The notes under the pieces are model-generated. The model saw only the letters and a program-made list of their open reading frames with translations. It had not been told where the DNA came from and made no database searches. From Burhinus oedicnemus (Eukaryota; Chordata; Aves; Charadriiformes; Burhinidae), in assembly GCA_008921705.1 (NCBI GenBank), contig VFFE01007186.1:1427122-1491121 (forward strand): a DNA stretch of 64,000 bases. Reading direction: 5' to 3'. Each line of letters begins with the position of its first letter. The stretch's first letter is position 1. Below are positions 13,235 to 27,211 of this stretch, in pieces. The position numbers and the translations under genes were made by a program.

Positions 13235-16200
13235 TAGCTATAAAGGTATCTGAAAGGTAGTCGTGATCGCATAAGAGTCAACAAATAATTTTAATTTGGT
13301 AGTCATAGCCATTTTTAATATTTTTTCCACTTTTCAAGTTTTCATTAACAATGACAATGAGGATTATTTTTTACAGTTATTCCACCTCTGTTTTGAGAGC
13401 ACTCACTTTGAACTATCTCAGAGCAGTCAGATATAGTGTTCAACCTATGTTAAGAATACTAGCATGGACAAATTAATGGGAAATTAATCCAGTGAAAATT
13501 TCTTATGAATACTTTTCTTATCTTGGGCGAAAATGCTCATTTATTTATTTATGTACATTTAAAAGAGCTGCTGAAACTATATTAGTTCTCTGTATATTAA
13601 ATCTACATCTTTCTGAAGCTTCTTGGTTCCAAGCCAGATTATATCGTGCTGCAGGGAAACCTATATTTCACTGTGGGACTACTTTCCTGTTTGAGTATTA
13701 GTAAGATTTATTTGAATGGTCTGAGACTATCACGTGCTACATTTTATCTTCCTTACAGACAATGAAACAGGCTAATGCATGGGTCCAAATTCTAACAGAA
13801 AACAACAAAAAAAAAAGTAATTATTATGATACTTGAAGTTTCTCATCAACCGATGGGTTTGGTGTTTTTTTTTTCACATATACTTGTTAACTTCAAATGT
13901 ATGGACAGTACAGAAAATAAAGAAATATGTATATTATAAAACACTAGTAATAAATTGTAAAATGCTGTATCATGATAGAGAACAGCAAAACCACTTAAAT
14001 GATCAGCATGTATACTGTGAGCCACTAAAAAGAAAAAGCTGCTATAGAGATCAAGAGGAAGCCTGCAACTGTTCAGTGCTCCTTTGAGGTGCATTTCACT
14101 TTTTTGTCTGGTATTTTTTGTGGTTGGATATAAAATTAATCCTAAGACCATGCTTCTCTAAGTAATGTATATGAAATGCACCTACTGATATTCTCAAACA
14201 TAATACTAAATAATTGTTCTGGTTATGGTAACACTGTTTGAATTTTGCTATTCCCTAAAACAGTAAGAACACTATGAAGTTTGTTGTGAACAAATGAGAT
14301 AAATTAACATGATATAAAGGGATGAAAAAAAAGTTTTTAGATCTGTGTAGTGTCTGCCACAGCTTTACACGACAACATGAGAATCCATGACGTGCACTAG
14401 TTCTCAGTCATATGGGGCACAATGTTACAGCAAAAAGGCTAGGAGCAAGGTCTCCTCAGTTCTAGGGAGTACACTGATTCCCCCAGTGCAGGAACCAGCA
14501 CCACTACTTCCCAAGGACATGTTTATGTTGACAGCATATACTTTAAGGTCACTGTATGAAACATCATGTGGGTAGGAAGGCATTAAATGGCATTCTGTCT
14601 CCTTCTCATTCTTGCTACAAGAAACACTGAAAAGATGGTGTTCATTGTACACAGCTGGGGGATTCGTCTCACCTAAATCTATTTGAAATTCAGATTAATT
14701 GTCTTGTCTGTAATCAGATCAGTGGAGGCCTCACTGGGATGTGCTGTGGCACGTCCCAAAGTCTCAGCATCTCTGTTGCCTGCACTGGCACCCTGGTGGA
14801 CCACATCCATACACGAGGTTTCTTTGCGATGAAAACTGGGTTATGTTTGTTGAGGAGAAGCAACAGGGAAGGACTTGTATTCCCTTGGGAGTCAGCCTAA
14901 GTGAGAGCACAACCAAGCACACACCCAGCCCTGTGAATCTGGAAATGTTTAGAGGTGCAGTATCACAGACATAGCTTCCCATATTTGTTTTAGATTTATT
15001 TTAGGATCAGCATTGGATGAGTAACCTTAAACAGAAGCCAGTTGTTTTTTTTTTTCTTTTTTGACAAGGTTCAACTCAGCATAACAGAAATAAACCGGAG
15101 CTGCAACAGGAATTTCTGGAGTTTAGAATGAGTAAAAGAAGGACCAGTACACAAAACTTTCTGCTTTCCTTCGACAAATACTTATGTTCAGGTGTCATAT
15201 AATGGTTTTAGGATCATGAAAGTCACAGGGTTTAGAGTCCCTTTCATCTTGTTGATCCTTTATTTTTACTAAGTGTGAGCTTTGGACGGTTCTAAATTGC
15301 AATATGCATTTCAAAGAAGAAAAACTATCATTTTTTGTGTAGTTTAGGTTCCATTTGCAGCTCAGAATTCCCCAGTAATGGAAAAAAGAGAGATGATATC
15401 TTTGATCCCTTAATTTGTATTTACCAATTGCAAATTTGCAATAAGTTTTAGTTCAGATAATTACAAGACTAGTTTCATTGGTCTTCCTGATTAACTGAAG
15501 AGTAAACTTCAACTATGCTTTCTTTGAGAAGTTTCACTTAAAAATGAGTATATATACAATTTTCTTTTTAAGAGTTAAGGATAAATACGAGCTATTTTTT
15601 ATGCTGGTTTTTTTTTAAGCTCTTCCCTCTAGGTTGATTTTATCAATTAAACTTGTTATCTTATTAACACTTAAGACAGATTTTCCTGAAACCATTATAA
15701 AAGTATTCTTGCTAAAGCTCACAGATGTTCTGTTAAAAGTAACACACTCTTGTTCACTGTTAATGGAGTTCGATATAGTTATTACATTCATGTCATTTGA
15801 ATAAGATGTTACAGTAACACCAATTTTATCTGGTTATTAATGTTTACCTAACTACTTTTAACACAACCGGAGATTTAGTTTAGTGTCCAGGGCATACATT
15901 TATTTTTTTCAGTGGTAAAAAAATATTTTTTTCAACTTCTGCATCAGCTCATTGATATAACGTAATGCATGAGACACTCCAGATGGAAGAATTTGTATAA
16001 ATATATGTTATTTAGTTACTTTTACTGTCTCTTTTTTTCCTTTTTACAAGCTTTCAATTCCATCATTAGTTTGTTACCAGATAGCTCATGGAGACAGACT
16101 ATTTTCTCATCACACAGGACAGAAAGACAGTGCTTTGTAAAAATCATTATCTTGATTTCATTTACTAGAGAAGAAGCTGTATTGATGATAAATAATGAAA

Positions 16201-17135
16201 TGATAATTAATTTTTCAGTCCACCATCTGATACTCGGCAATTGTAGAAAAGCATATTTGTTATTCAAGTGGAAGTGTCAGATTGCCCACAGCTTGTCATG
16301 TTTCAGCCTCAGTCATAGAGAAAGCTATACAAGTTCATGGCTGTTTTCTTTCCACTACTTTGCATGGTGTCAAAGAAAAGCATGTCTGATGCAAGGGAAG
16401 AAAATTGATAGCCTAGAACTTGAATGAAATATGTGCCTTCTCTCATTTTCCCACTCTGTACAAGCTCAGCCTGATCTCAGAGCCTAGCAGAAGACCCTCT
16501 CTACAATGTTTTATGCTGCTGGAGTGCCTTGAAAGCTAGGACATTTAAGAAGCTATGAGTTTATGTTACACACTAACTACAGTTATACCCATCAACCTGG
16601 TCAATACTCTGGAATATCAGAGAACATCAATATGGGGGTGATGATCTTGCGCATGTGAGGCAAGCAATTTTGAGAACTTGAGATCTTTATAAATGAATAT
16701 GTCTATGTCTATCAACATTAGTTATATAGTAATATAGTGCACGCAGATGAGATGAAGGCAGAATGAATTCCAGACCTAACTAAGGCTAATTGCACATTTT
16801 TGGCCAGCTAATAATAGGGAAAGTAATCCAGTTGTAAAAGACCATATTCTGCAATTTTATTGCATGTATCTAGGAAGAAAATATCTTGACATTCAGGTGT
16901 TGTTCTTATCCATTAAGTGCAAGCCTGAAGAGCATGATGAAATAACATCTAGTGAAATGTATCCTGAATGTGTAAGCAAAACCAAACAAAGAAACAAAAA
17001 AATCACATATATACTAATGTAATTAATTTGATACCTGTACCTATATTCATACATAAACTATGTCTTTCATATTAGGAAAAACAATAAGGTCCCTAACCAT
17101 CTGATCATGCCACAAAAAAATAAAATCAATTAATA
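13235..17135. other. AT-rich noncoding DNA, no gene seen
   Basis: No known gene or repeat is recognised. A patch at about 14390-14990 is slightly richer in GC, with overlapping frames of 60-80 codons on both strands that resemble no family known to me. A 152-codon frame at 15969-16427 is rich in Phe, Ser and Ile, as expected from AT-rich DNA, and is not convincing. Confidence 0.6.
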
Positions 17136-17190
17136 TTTTATTTTATTTTATTTTATTTTATTTTATTTTATTTTATTTTATTTTATTTTA
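17136..17190 (+). repeat. (TTTTA)11 microsatellite
   Basis: Eleven uninterrupted TTTTA units follow a short AT-rich lead. The reverse complement is TAAAA, the same unit as the array at 25149. No retroelement body adjoins it that would make it a poly(A)-like tail. Confidence 0.97.
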
Positions 17191-19757
17191 TTATAGAAGC
17201 AGATCCTATGAGAGAGTCCTATAAATTAACACATGAATCTAATCAAATAACACTGGGCAACAACATCTTCTGTGTGGAAGGTAACCAATCAGCTTGAAGC
17301 TAACATCCTCAGCTATATGCCTGAATCTTAGAACTGAGGGAAAAAAGATAGAACTGATGGGAAAAGTTGAGCAATCTACTCTGCCTTTGTCAATCTGGTC
17401 CAGAGAGGGTAACTGGAAAAACACCCAAAACTTATAAAAATCTACAGTCCTTCACTAAATCTAAGGGCTATTAACCTAAGCAAGAACACTGGTCTGGAAG
17501 GGCATCTTACTCAGTTCAGCTGCCAGGGCTCTCCAAGCTACGAGTCATCAGAGGGCAATGGAGAGTAGCTAGAGATACTGGGAGCATCTGACCATACATA
17601 TACTCTAAAAGGAAGGCTGACTGTGATCCAGCAGTTATTACGCCTTGGATCAATCCCAGAGGGCTAAAGTATGGGGTTTATGCCAGTCTTAGTGAAATGG
17701 AAAATATGTGAAGAAGATACAATAAGCATGTCTAAATCATTATGTCAAGTTTTTTGTTATGCATTAATTGTAACTGAAAGGCAAATGGAATTCATATCCT
17801 GTTCTTTCATGTGTCTCATGGTTATGATAAACAATATTGATTTCTTTCTGTAAAAAAATCTTGCTTGGTGGGACATGACCTTTCCTGACTTGAGTCATTT
17901 ACTGAAATGCACCGGTTGGCACATCTGAGTACTGGGCCCAATGTTTATGGAAATGCAGGTATTATGACACACAATTTGCTCCAGTGATACCTTGTAAATT
18001 TCATTAAACTACTTTGTTTCAAAGCCTTCAGCAGCATGAATAAGTATTAACAGATTAAAGCATTACAGCAATGGAATCTATTAAGGTATATCAGTTGAAG
18101 ATCTGCTCCCTTTATTTCTTCTGACAAATATAATTGTGTTGCTCTCCCTTTACCATGTTCTTCCCGCCTCCCCGCTCCTTTGAGTTGGACTGCAGCCACA
18201 CAGAGTGAATAATGACACATAAGCACATTGTTTATTTAAATAGATTTGTGTAGTTAAGTACATGACCTGTGATCTAGAGCTGAGAAAAAAAGAATTAAAC
18301 ACTGATTTCTAAGTGCTCTGTGAGATAAATCAACCATCACTCCAGGACTCCACCAACACAGATACTTTTATTTGTACTTACCACTTCGGTTTGTTTGAGT
18401 ATTGTGTTAATAGTTTATATTAGTTTTTTATGTCTGCGTACTCCTAGTGTTTTCAAAAAATGAGAAATGATGAAGTTATGCACTCTTTGTTATGCATATA
18501 CAGCTTTCACTTAAAGCAATGAAGTGTTACTTACCGTAAGAGTTATACAGTAAGGATTTGATTCTCCTGTCACTTACAACAGGTTTCATACCAAGGTAAA
18601 TTCCCTCCCTTCAGAAGTTTTCTTAATAGTTTATGCTACTATCACAATTCAGTCCTCCTGGTGCTTCTGAACACAAGTATGTTTATACAAAATACACTCT
18701 CACAGATCTCATCAGGTCTATCTTCATGTGTAAAGATACTAATAAGCAAAAATCCTTTGCCAAATCCGTCTTTGAGAAACAAATAATGTGGGTTTTTATT
18801 TCTATTTTTAACACTAAATGTCTTTACGGCAGTGTGATCAGAAGCTGGAAATGTGCTATATACTTGATTATGACACACAGATTTTGCTTTTCCTGTAGAC
18901 ATTTTTAACTCACAGCTGCTTAGAGTCCCTCATGATTTTCAGTCTTTTATTGGTAACTTTATAGTTATTTAACCAACTATTTGTCTTTTAGAGTATTTTT
19001 ATATAGAAATGCAGATAAAAAAGGTAAGCTAAGGTAAAGTAGGAAACTGTGTTTTAATATTTATGTTGCATATAGCACATATTGTCTTCAATCATTTTAA
19101 TACGTGAACTGTTGTGATAAAAATAATCTAAGAAGAGTTATCAGCATGCTGACATACTGACATAAAATTTAATAAATTGTAATAAATTTTAAATAAACAT
19201 AATTAGAAAAATATTTCAGAAATAACAGAGAAGGTTTCTTTTTGTTGGAAAGCTTGCAAGTTAAAATGTAGAAGTGTTCACCACTTTTTAAAATAAAGTG
19301 GTTTGTAGCACTTTGCAAATGTCTTACTAATTCAAAGATATGGTTGTAACTTTATTTTTATTATTGTTAATTTAACAGTTTGGTGGTTAGGGTTTTTTTT
19401 CTGTTTCCTTTGCTATCTGAATTTAAGTCTGTAAAAGCACCAGCTCTAAGAGTGACAGGAAAACTTCATTTTCATGTTACGTCAGTTCTGGCAATTTCCA
19501 TTTTAAGTACAGAAGCGCTTCTTTGTGTTGATTTGCACAATGGTGAGTTGCTCCTCATTTTGAGCACCTTCCACCAGGAGCTAAGGTAAAACTAACCACA
19601 TAATCTTCTTGTTGATTTTAGCAAACGCTTGTTCTAATTTTGTAATCTATATCTGTGTGTTTAACTCAGCAGTACCTATATACTATATAGGGGTGTCTAG
19701 CAGTGGTGTTTATGTCTTGCTGCCTGATATCTTGGCTGTGATTAAGCACTGACTGAA
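17191..19757. other. AT-rich noncoding DNA, no gene seen
   Basis: I see no gene, RNA or recognisable repeat. Frames of 60-91 codons near 18633-18908 overlap on both strands and have no family features. Confidence 0.65.
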
Positions 19758-19820
19758 GGCTTGGAGTTGGTGACCTCCTAAAGTCCTTTCCAACCTAAGT
19801 AATGCAAATTCTTTGATGCT
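19758..19820 (+). mobile_element. CR1 LINE 3'-end remnant
   Basis: About 60 bases keep the order of the CR1 3' end: GGAGTTGGTGACCTCCTAAA, then TCCTTTCCAACCTAA, then a decayed ATTCTTTGATG tail. The same order is seen in the intact copy ending at 58963 (GGTTGGACTAGATGATCTT, CTTTTCCAGCCTAAAC, ATTCTATGATTCTATG). Only the terminal region is left, so the family cannot be assigned. Confidence 0.75.
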
Positions 19821-22800
19821 CTCTCCTGCTCCTTGGCCTTGAGAGCTAGTGGAACAGCACATGTGCTTTAACTCTCTCCTGCCTTCCCTAAAATAGGTCT
19901 GACCCATACAGCCTAAGGGGCCTCTGACTCGTACTATAGCCCATACTGTGCCTGAGCGTTATGTGGAAAACAGTTGTTTTCCAGAAGCTAAAACCTTGCC
20001 TAACCATAGGCAAATACGTGAGCAGTATGGACAGTTGCACGTCCAGGCCAGTGCTAGAGACTTTGTCTTAGTCTTACTGTTTTTTTCTGGTATGGATGTA
20101 ACCTCTGCTGCCAGGGCTATATAACCACAGATAGAAAAATGTGAGGAACAGGGGACAAGACTGCTTGGACAGTAGCAATATAACAGGTATCTGAAGTATC
20201 AAATATGTATATGAAGAACAACGTGCAAATCCAGGAACACAGGAGAAACAATGGCAGTGTGAAGTCGATTAAGAGATTAATGGATATAAAAGAGTTTAAA
20301 AGAAATTACAGGCAGCTTGGCAGGAGCAAGTGGACTCAGTCAGTGGGTACATAGTGGACTGTAAACTATTAAGATCCCGCACAGGAGAATTGAGTGGTGT
20401 AGTTACCTAGCCTATCTTGATAGAGATAAACAGAACAGCTGTGCATTCAGCCTTGGAAATAACAAAAAATATATTAAGATTCACTATGGTATTTAAACTG
20501 GAACTTCAAGTCTAGATTAATGGCATTGAAAATGGTCATCTTGCCCTAAATAAGAACCAGTAACACTGAAAACAAACAAGTAAGTAAAAAACCTTGCATA
20601 GTGAACTGCTTTCTTAAAAAAAAAAATTTGCCATTTAATTTTTAGATCTAAAAAGTGTCTCATACGTGTGTGTTGAAGACCAGCAATACAGAAGATTAAA
20701 ACTAAAAAAATATAAGAGTAAATCTAATATTAAAACATTAGAAGCAATTTTTTCTTCTTTTATTAAATCCTAAAAATAATACCTTAGTTACCTTGGCTCC
20801 AGCAATCAGACAGGGGCTTTTACCATCAAATACTTTGAAAGCTTTACTTTGACATATCAAATTAACTCAATTTTTTTAATCCCTAACTGACTATCCACTA
20901 CAAAATTAAAATAAATGTTCCTGAAAGGGAAACTGGCAGAAAGAAATGGAGGACATCTGAATATCTTCAGTTTCCATTACTCAAATGATTCTTACTGGGT
21001 TTCTGTGAGTGTTTGAACAAAATCTGAGTAATTAGTCATGCATTTTCTTTCTTTCGTACTTTTTTGTGTTTATGGTTGTTACATAGATGAACAGGTCCCT
21101 TCAAGGAAGAAAACTGGAAAATCTTAAAGACACCAACAAATAACTATTTTACAGTTACATACATACATACAGTTACATACATATATTTGTTTAATTTTTA
21201 TTTCTTGACAGTAGAGATGACAAGCATTCAGCAGTAGCACAATAACTGGAGAGAAAAACAGGCCTGACCTTCAAAGAGCAATGCATGACTTCTTTGGTAA
21301 TTGCAATTAAACACAGGCAAACACGTGTTAATGTTAACTGTCTAGCTGAGAGCACCTCTTAACTGTGATCTGCAGGACCCTTGCTGTCATCCTGAGGAAG
21401 GCTGGCTGCAGTTGTGTGCTCTTGGCCAGCTTCTGTAGCATACCGCAAAATCATACCAACACAATCTATGGATCGATTAAGGACTTGCCAAATGCTTTTC
21501 CTCTTGCAGGTAGTTGCTCTAGATGTTACGGAGGTGTATGTGGCAGAGTATATTGCTGTTAAAATTTGGGCAGAAATAATTGTTCATGCCAACAATCCTA
21601 TAAAAATTCAGTACACATCAGGATAAAGCTTCCTCACCTCATCCATAGTAGCATGTATGTACACAAAATATCAGACATTGACAAAACTGATAAAAGTATT
21701 GATTTCTAGACTGGCCATCTGATTCTGGGGATGATTATACAATCACTGCCACTCTGCAAAATATGCGTGCATAAAATATCTATGCTAAGTAGGTTACACT
21801 TTCTTTGGTGATAAATTTTTGAAATTTATATAATTTTTTATTATATTATATTTTTAATACATATTAAAATTATATTTAAATGCTACTATTTTCTTAAGTG
21901 AGGCACTGGATCCACTATTGTAACATTGGGGTTTTAGGAATAACAACAACAACAACAAAAAAATCAAGAAAACAACTAGAAGTTTTTTTGACATTAAGTA
22001 TTCCAAGATAAAACTGTAGATTTTCACCCAATTTTGGTTTAAATGTTGCATCCTGAGCACTTCCAAGTATTTTGCTTTAGAAATTACTTTTACATTCCTG
22101 GTCATTTGTATTTTCTAATGCATCAACAGTTATCCAAATTGCTGCCTCCATATGCATGCCCATTTGATACTGTTTCAGCATTTAGAAGGTGATTTTGTGA
22201 GGGTATATTGCTTCTAAGCTGTTACGAACCCATTTAGGAGGTGTGCTTTTGGAAAGCCTATCTGACTGGCACTGTTTTTTGACAGCTTTTTCACTGGAGA
22301 GTTTGATTAGCCTATGCTAGTTTGTGTGCTGTAGGTTCAGTTTGTCTGCAAGGAAACCCTTCTTCATTGGCTAAATATGGTCTTCGACCCATACAATCTT
22401 TACCGCTTTGCAGCCACCTAGAACTTACTATCATTGAAAAATGAGTACTTGGGAATCAAAAGGAGTATCACTTCAGCCACAGGAGTCTTCAGCCATGAAG
22501 CTTTTGTTTGCAGATGGTATGAAACCCCTGTGACCAAGTTTCTGACTGGATATTTTGGATTCTGTAAAAATTAGAAAATATTCTACATTAGCATAATTCC
22601 ATGTTAATGTCAAGAATTTGGCCCGGAGATAGGGTCAGATAGAATGAGCACACTCTGTTGGAATAACAGTTGGTGGATCACAAATAGGCAGAATGAGTGG
22701 TGATTTTTATTTTTTTTTTAGTTTTGGCTTTTATAGTTTTTTTTGTTTGTTTTTCCTTCAAGAGATAATCAAATTCTTATGCATTTAAAGAAATATTCTT

Positions 22801-25148
22801 TTATTCTATTTACAAAAGAAATTGTCTTCGTTTTTTGTTTGATTTTAGTTAGTAGGGATGAATCATGTCACTCAGCTTTAGATATCTGAAGAGTCAAACA
22901 TCTAAATTTGCCACAATATAGTAGTAAACTTGACTAAACTTCTTTCTATCTGGCCACAATATTGTTGTAATTCATATATCTGCAGTGCCAGGATATTTTC
23001 ATAGGCCACACTGAAAGTTCTAGTCTGAGTAAATATTTCTGTCTTTACTGATTGGATAGAACAAATAACATGAAAACAGATGATCTTAGCTACTATATTT
23101 ATTGTTTAGTGGTATTAGCGTATTTCCACTCAATTTTCTCTTACTGTGTGTCAAAAAAATAATAATTTAAAAAAAAAAGGTACTTGCAAGATTTATGTGT
23201 TCTTGTTATACAACTCTCAATTTCCTTACTAACATGAATCTTACTGAAATAGCCTGATGTTTGGCAGATTTGTAGTAAATTCAGAAATAAGGGTTCAGGT
23301 CATAAGAAAGTAAAGCTGAGATGTCAAAAAATTTCCAAACTGAACTTTTTTCCTTAAAAATAAATCTGTAATAATTTAAAGATTTTTAAAACAAAACAAA
23401 AAACTAGGAAGAAATTTCAAAGGATATTTCGGAATGTTAGTTTTTTATTCCAATACAAGATGAATGGACATTTCAGAGATATTTGAATTTTCTATGGAAA
23501 ATAAATTCTCTGTATTGACAGGGCATTTTGTACAGACCTGGATTACAAATAAACCAGATTTCATGTAACTTTACTCTTTAAATGTACAATGCCTACTCAT
23601 GCTGTTAATCTAAATATTTTATTTAATTTTCAGGTTTTTTACTGATTTACTTCTTCCATCACTACTCCTCTATTTCAGAAGTGAAAATAATCTCTCCGCA
23701 TTCAGCCACTATTCCTGCTTTACAGGTTACTTTCTTGCAGAGAAGTAGTTTGCAATACTGAGTCTTTTTTAACTTATTATGTATTAGCTGGAGAAGAGAC
23801 ATGAAAGCAAATGTTTTTGCTTATGGACAACATTCCAGGCCAGAAGTTTGCATCTTCAGCTAAATTGTTCTTCCAATAGCACTCCCTTGTTTAGATAAAC
23901 AAAGGTTTATTTTCTCTCAAGACTAAGAGCTTATTTACAGGGTACGAAAGAAAGAGCTGGACGACCAAGTCGAGCAGCACCTCCTGATGACAAGAATGTG
24001 AGAATAATCTCATGACATGGATCCTCTCTCTTAGTGATATTCAAAAGCTGGTGTGGCAAAGTGATGAGTGGCCAGAGCAGATGTGTGTGAGTCAGTGCAC
24101 ACAAAAGCACCAGTATGTGAAAATGGATATAGAAGGCTTGATCCCAGTGATCACTGAAGACACTTGTCCGTATTTCCAGCTGTGTGTTTTTTATTGTCTA
24201 TGTTATGACAAAGCCTAGGATTCCATGCCATGGTCCATGTTAGTCTCTAAAATACACTTGTAAAGTTTATGGCCAATGTGATTTAAAATGGCTGTTAAGC
24301 TATAGAAGGTGCAGAAAATTGCATTCATAATGGAACCATACAGAAATTCACTGCTATTTGGAAATACCAGACACGGTTATATGTAATGAAGTGCAGGTGA
24401 TGTTAAAATAATGGATTATTTAAGGTGAAAGGCAACAGAAACTTCTCAAAAACATAGACAAATGCTGATGGGACTTCAGGTTTCTCCTTAGTTACTTCAT
24501 ATTATTAGATCCATTCTTAATAAAAGATATCATTCATATAACCTGAGGTCTGTGATTTCACAGTGGAGACCAAAAGGATATCACTTTCACAGTCTCCGTC
24601 CACGCCTCATGGTTAGTTTGTGGCAGCTAATTCTATTATTTCCCTAGTATATGTTTCCACTGGAATTCTTGAGATATTTCTCTGCATTCATGAAAATGTC
24701 ATCAGTTTGCTACCAACAAACAAAACAAATTATACAATTTCTTCTTACATATATGCAGTCTTTTACACGAAACTTCTTTCCAGACAAAATTAAAATATCA
24801 CGTAACTAGAAGTTTCCTCTTCATTGGCATGTCACCATCTTCCAATAATACTGGACAAAGGTTAAGTTGCAAGAAATGAGAACTAGGCTTTCCTTGGTTT
24901 TCTGTTCCTGTTTTTCCTGATAATATTTTGTATTTTAACTAATTCCACATGCATATTATTAGTGTTCATCTTTCCTTTAACTTCAGATTTCATGAACTAT
25001 TCATTTGATTATCAATTTTTCTTTTAGAATAAATTGTCTCACAGAAATTCTAAATGAAATAAGACAGTTTTAAGCTTTCTTGGATGCAATCTTGATACAC
25101 ATTTATTTAAGCAATTCTGTATTTTATCGTAGTTAGTAGAGAGCCCAT
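19821..25148. other. AT-rich noncoding DNA, no gene seen
   Basis: No gene or interspersed repeat is recognised. Simple-sequence patches include ACAT units at about 21155-21186 and (AAC)n at 21942-21957. A patch near 19880-20120 is somewhat richer in GC and contains a TATATAA stretch, but I cannot connect it to any element. Confidence 0.6.
21942..21957. repeat. (AAC)5 short microsatellite
   Basis: About five AAC units run directly into an A run. The array is short and probably of low variability. Confidence 0.85.
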
Positions 25149-25199
25149 TAAAATAAAATAAAATAAAATAAAATAAAATAAAATAAAATAAAATAAAAT
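25149..25199 (+). repeat. (TAAAA)10 microsatellite
   Basis: Ten perfect TAAAA units plus one extra T lie between single-copy flanks. It is the reverse complement of the TTTTA array at 17136. No retrogene or LINE body precedes it, so I treat it as a plain microsatellite and not a retroelement tail. Confidence 0.97.
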
Positions 25200-25939
25200 C
25201 CCACCAAAGCCTCCTGGAATAACTGCTTGCTCTGAAATATTGCCTGCTTCTTCTTTTAAATACAATTTATCTGAATTTGAATTTCTGATTTTTAAATACA
25301 GACAGCACTTGTTGGGCTCTGAACATTAGATTTGATTGACTTCTTTAGGCATGTCTTGCCATGTTCAGTCTAACAAGGTGTTTGCTGGTCCTCCAAAATG
25401 TTACACGGCTTTTTTACTGTAATTCAAAAGACAATTTATATAGGAAAATCACATGCATGATATCTACCAAAAAGGTAGTGTTGCTTTTTTTTTTTTTCAT
25501 AAACCATTGATGTGTGTGTTTTGTGTTGTTGAAGATAACATGAAAAAACAGATATTCAGACTTAGGCAAGGGATTCATTTGCCTTAGTGTCTGTGTCTGA
25601 TATGTCCACTGGTAAACATTTAAAGAATTTAAGAAAAGGACAAGAAGACAGGGAACATTCCTAAGCAGAGTTTTGCGGCTTCCAGAAATCCTCAATAAAG
25701 GTTTCCTGAGAGCAAGGATTGTATTCACAATGAACTACTTATGCATTTGTACTTCTCTGTTGTCATCCAGAGTCTGTGAGCTCAACTGCACGTGGCATGA
25801 AAAAGGATATTATGCTTGTAGTAAACATAGTGTTTCAATATTTCATTTGGTTTCCTTTTTGGTCCTTTGTTGTCAGAAGTTGTGAGCAAATATTCCGTAT
25901 TCACTTTTTTGAATCTTTAATGACTTTATGTTCATCTTT
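25200..25939. other. AT-rich noncoding DNA, no gene seen
   Basis: A 104-codon minus-strand frame (25728 down to 25414) crosses a poly-T run that gives it a Lys-rich patch; it resembles no known protein. Nothing else is recognised. Confidence 0.6.
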
Positions 25940-26341
25940 CATATCCCATCTTTGATCATCCTTGTCACGATTCTTTCTGCCTTTTTTTTAGTTCTAAGAT
26001 ATCCTGTTAGAGAAGAGGTGATCAGAACTACAAATGGTATTCAAGACAGAAGCAAATTACACCACAGATAGCAGCAGCTTGCTGATATTTTTTTTTTATT
26101 TCCAGTTTCTTTCCTAGCCATTTCTAACATCGCTTTCCACTTTTGACTGCTTTAAGCGTGTAGCTGACAATATTTAGAAACTCCACAGTAGTTCTAGTAT
26201 CTTTTTCCTGTGCAGTGGTAAGTAATTTAGAGCTCCTTAACTCTTTTCCTGATTTAGTCCTGATCACAAATACTAAATTTAGGGTTTCTTTTCCTTCCTA
26301 CATTTTCTCTAGACCAAGATGAGGAATGCACTGACACTTAA
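25940..26341 (-). mobile_element. Ancient CR1-type LINE relic, minus strand
   Basis: Read on the plus strand, the segment follows the order of the reverse complement of old amniote CR1 elements: a GATCATCCTTGTCACGATTC block near 25955, AGTTCTAAGATATCC near 25993, GTGATCAGAACTAC near 26018, CATTTCTAACATCGC near 26119 followed by TTTTGACTGC, and GGTAAGTAATTTAGAGCTCC near 26217. These match by position the parts of old CR1 copies encoding the reverse-transcriptase C-terminus and the start of the 3' UTR. Divergence is high and no frame survives. This is recall of a consensus pattern, not an alignment; the ends are uncertain. Confidence 0.68.
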
Positions 26342-26649
26342 ATTTGTGCAGTATCACAGAGGGTCACATCTCTTTGTTGGCTCAATCCAATTTGTAAATG
26401 TCTTCTCTTAACTTTTAGTAACCTTTTACTTGAATTTGTTTGACTTTTTACAGGTCTTAAATCAGGGTATATTTTGTTTGGATAATAAACTATAATATTA
26501 GAAATATTTCTATCTTTTTTCCTCCACGATTGCCTAAAATGATCTTCACACACCGAGCCAAATCTTAAGGGTAGAGTAGCTGTGAGACATACTAAATGCA
26601 TAGTAATGCAAGGGCAGAACTCTTATTGTATTAGAACTTTAAAGTGAAA

Positions 26650-26700
26650 AATATATATAAATTTGTGTACATATATATATGTATGTATACATATACATAT
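26650..26700. repeat. TA/TG/CA alternating low-complexity tract
   Basis: TA dinucleotides mix with GTATG and ACATA steps, giving about 50 bases of almost strict purine-pyrimidine alternation. It is probably variable in length. Confidence 0.8.
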
Positions 26701-27175
26701 GCCATAACGATACTAAGTGAAATGAACTGTGGTTTTATTTACACAGTTCGCAGTTAAGTTTCTTAATTTCTGAGGAAAAAGTTATCTGAAAGCAAGCACA
26801 AGATGCATAGGAGAAATGTCAGGCTAACTAAACAGGTAATTAACAGGGAAGAGTTTTCTTCAGTTCAAATACCAACATTTCTTTCATATCAGGATATAAC
26901 AGCATTTACTGCTTTTTATCAAACAAAGGACCTGAAGGTCAGATTAGGAGCTTGTAGTACAAAAACGTATTTTGCTATGTCTGATACAATAGTATCCGCA
27001 GATGCCTTGAAATGATCATTGTCAGAGCTATGATTTAGCACTTATTTGTGCACAGGTACAGCAAATGGATCATACATTTGTAACTGACCAGTTCTATTTA
27101 TTGTCTCAGTATAATTTGTAATGGGCTAAATTCTAAATGAGCGCAAACTGTAGAAAGCAATACATAAGAACAGGA

Positions 27176-27211
27176 TATGAGGTGTGCACAGAGGTTATGA
27201 GGCGTGCACAG
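27176..27211 (+). repeat. 16-bp tandem duplication with 20-bp period
   Basis: TATGAGGTGTGCACAG at 27176-27191 recurs as TATGAGGCGTGCACAG at 27196-27211, one mismatch in sixteen. Each copy contains the palindrome GTGCAC. Likely a replication slippage product. Confidence 0.85.

Noticed and set aside
15969..16427. 152-codon plus-strand frame as a gene
   Set aside because: The translation is rich in Phe, Ser, Ile and Leu, as AT-rich DNA gives. It has no domain, and a frame on the opposite strand overlaps it.
25149..25199. (TAAAA)n as the poly(A) tail of a processed pseudogene or LINE
   Set aside because: No retrocopied gene or LINE 3' end precedes it, and no flanking target duplication is seen.
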